From Taeniopygia guttata (taxonomy: Eukaryota; Chordata; Aves; Passeriformes; Estrildidae): DNA of 64,000 bases. This document shows positions 61,370 to 64,000 of the stretch, piece by piece. The notes under the pieces were generated by a model. The model ran no database searches, was not told the origin of the DNA, and saw only the letters and a program-made list of their open reading frames with translations. Numbering within the stretch: the stretch's first letter is position 1; each line of letters opens with the position of its first letter. Position numbers and translations under genes: made by a program. Where the stretch lies: positions 151,923,001 to 151,987,000 of the forward strand of contig NC_133026.1 of the NCBI RefSeq assembly GCF_048771995.1. Reading direction: 5' to 3'.

Positions 61370-64000
<2,631 letters not shown>

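Overview
This is vertebrate nuclear DNA and almost certainly comes from a bird, most likely a songbird. CR1 LINE 3' fragments are scattered through it, there are LTR-type repeats of a kind I recall as common in passerines, and the genes are compact with very short introns. The GC-rich sequence is saturated with minisatellites, as on avian microchromosomes. All genes are intron-containing. Nothing bacterial or plasmid-like is present.

Layout. 1-7.8 kb: no confident gene. It is a chain of G/C-rich minisatellites with a CpG-rich block at 3.88-4.33 kb and a small unique block at 6.49-6.72 kb. 7.8-26.85 kb: a complete cardiac/slow-type sarcomeric myosin heavy chain gene (MYH6/MYH7 class) on + with a TATA box, a 5'UTR exon and 38 coding exons giving about 1938 residues. 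27.47-31.16 kb: CMTM5, a four-helix MARVEL protein, on -, tail to tail with the myosin gene. As I recall it, CMTM5-MYH6 has the same arrangement in mammals. 33.9-36.3 kb and 55.2-57.1 kb: two paralogous GPI-anchor-type arginine ecto-ADP-ribosyltransferase genes on +. 38.54-55.04 kb: an approximately 8.3-kb tandem duplication. Each unit carries a CpG-rich block, a CR1 fragment, endogenous-retrovirus pieces (an LTR with polypurine tract, and integrase fragments in a large inverted repeat) and ART-type 5' flank. Only the second unit runs into an ART gene. 57.4-60.7 kb: a third copy of the CpG block, CR1 fragments and minisatellites. 60.8-63.96 kb: GRINA (TMBIM3), a seven-helix BI-1/Lifeguard family protein, on -, with its 5' noncoding exon probably beyond the window.

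The most unusual feature is in the myosin gene. At four places the intronic tandem repeat includes the edge of the neighbouring exon, so acceptor-plus-ATG or donor sites are copied several times into the intron. Compared with the human MYH7 exon structure as I remember it, the gene also shows one intron lost (exons 13+14 fused, 269 nt) and one gained (exon 22 split 127+129). The genes do not form a pathway: contractile motor, membrane MARVEL protein, cell-surface ADP-ribosyltransferases, and a Golgi/ER calcium-homeostasis protein. All identifications are from reading and remembered family sequences; no database search was run.
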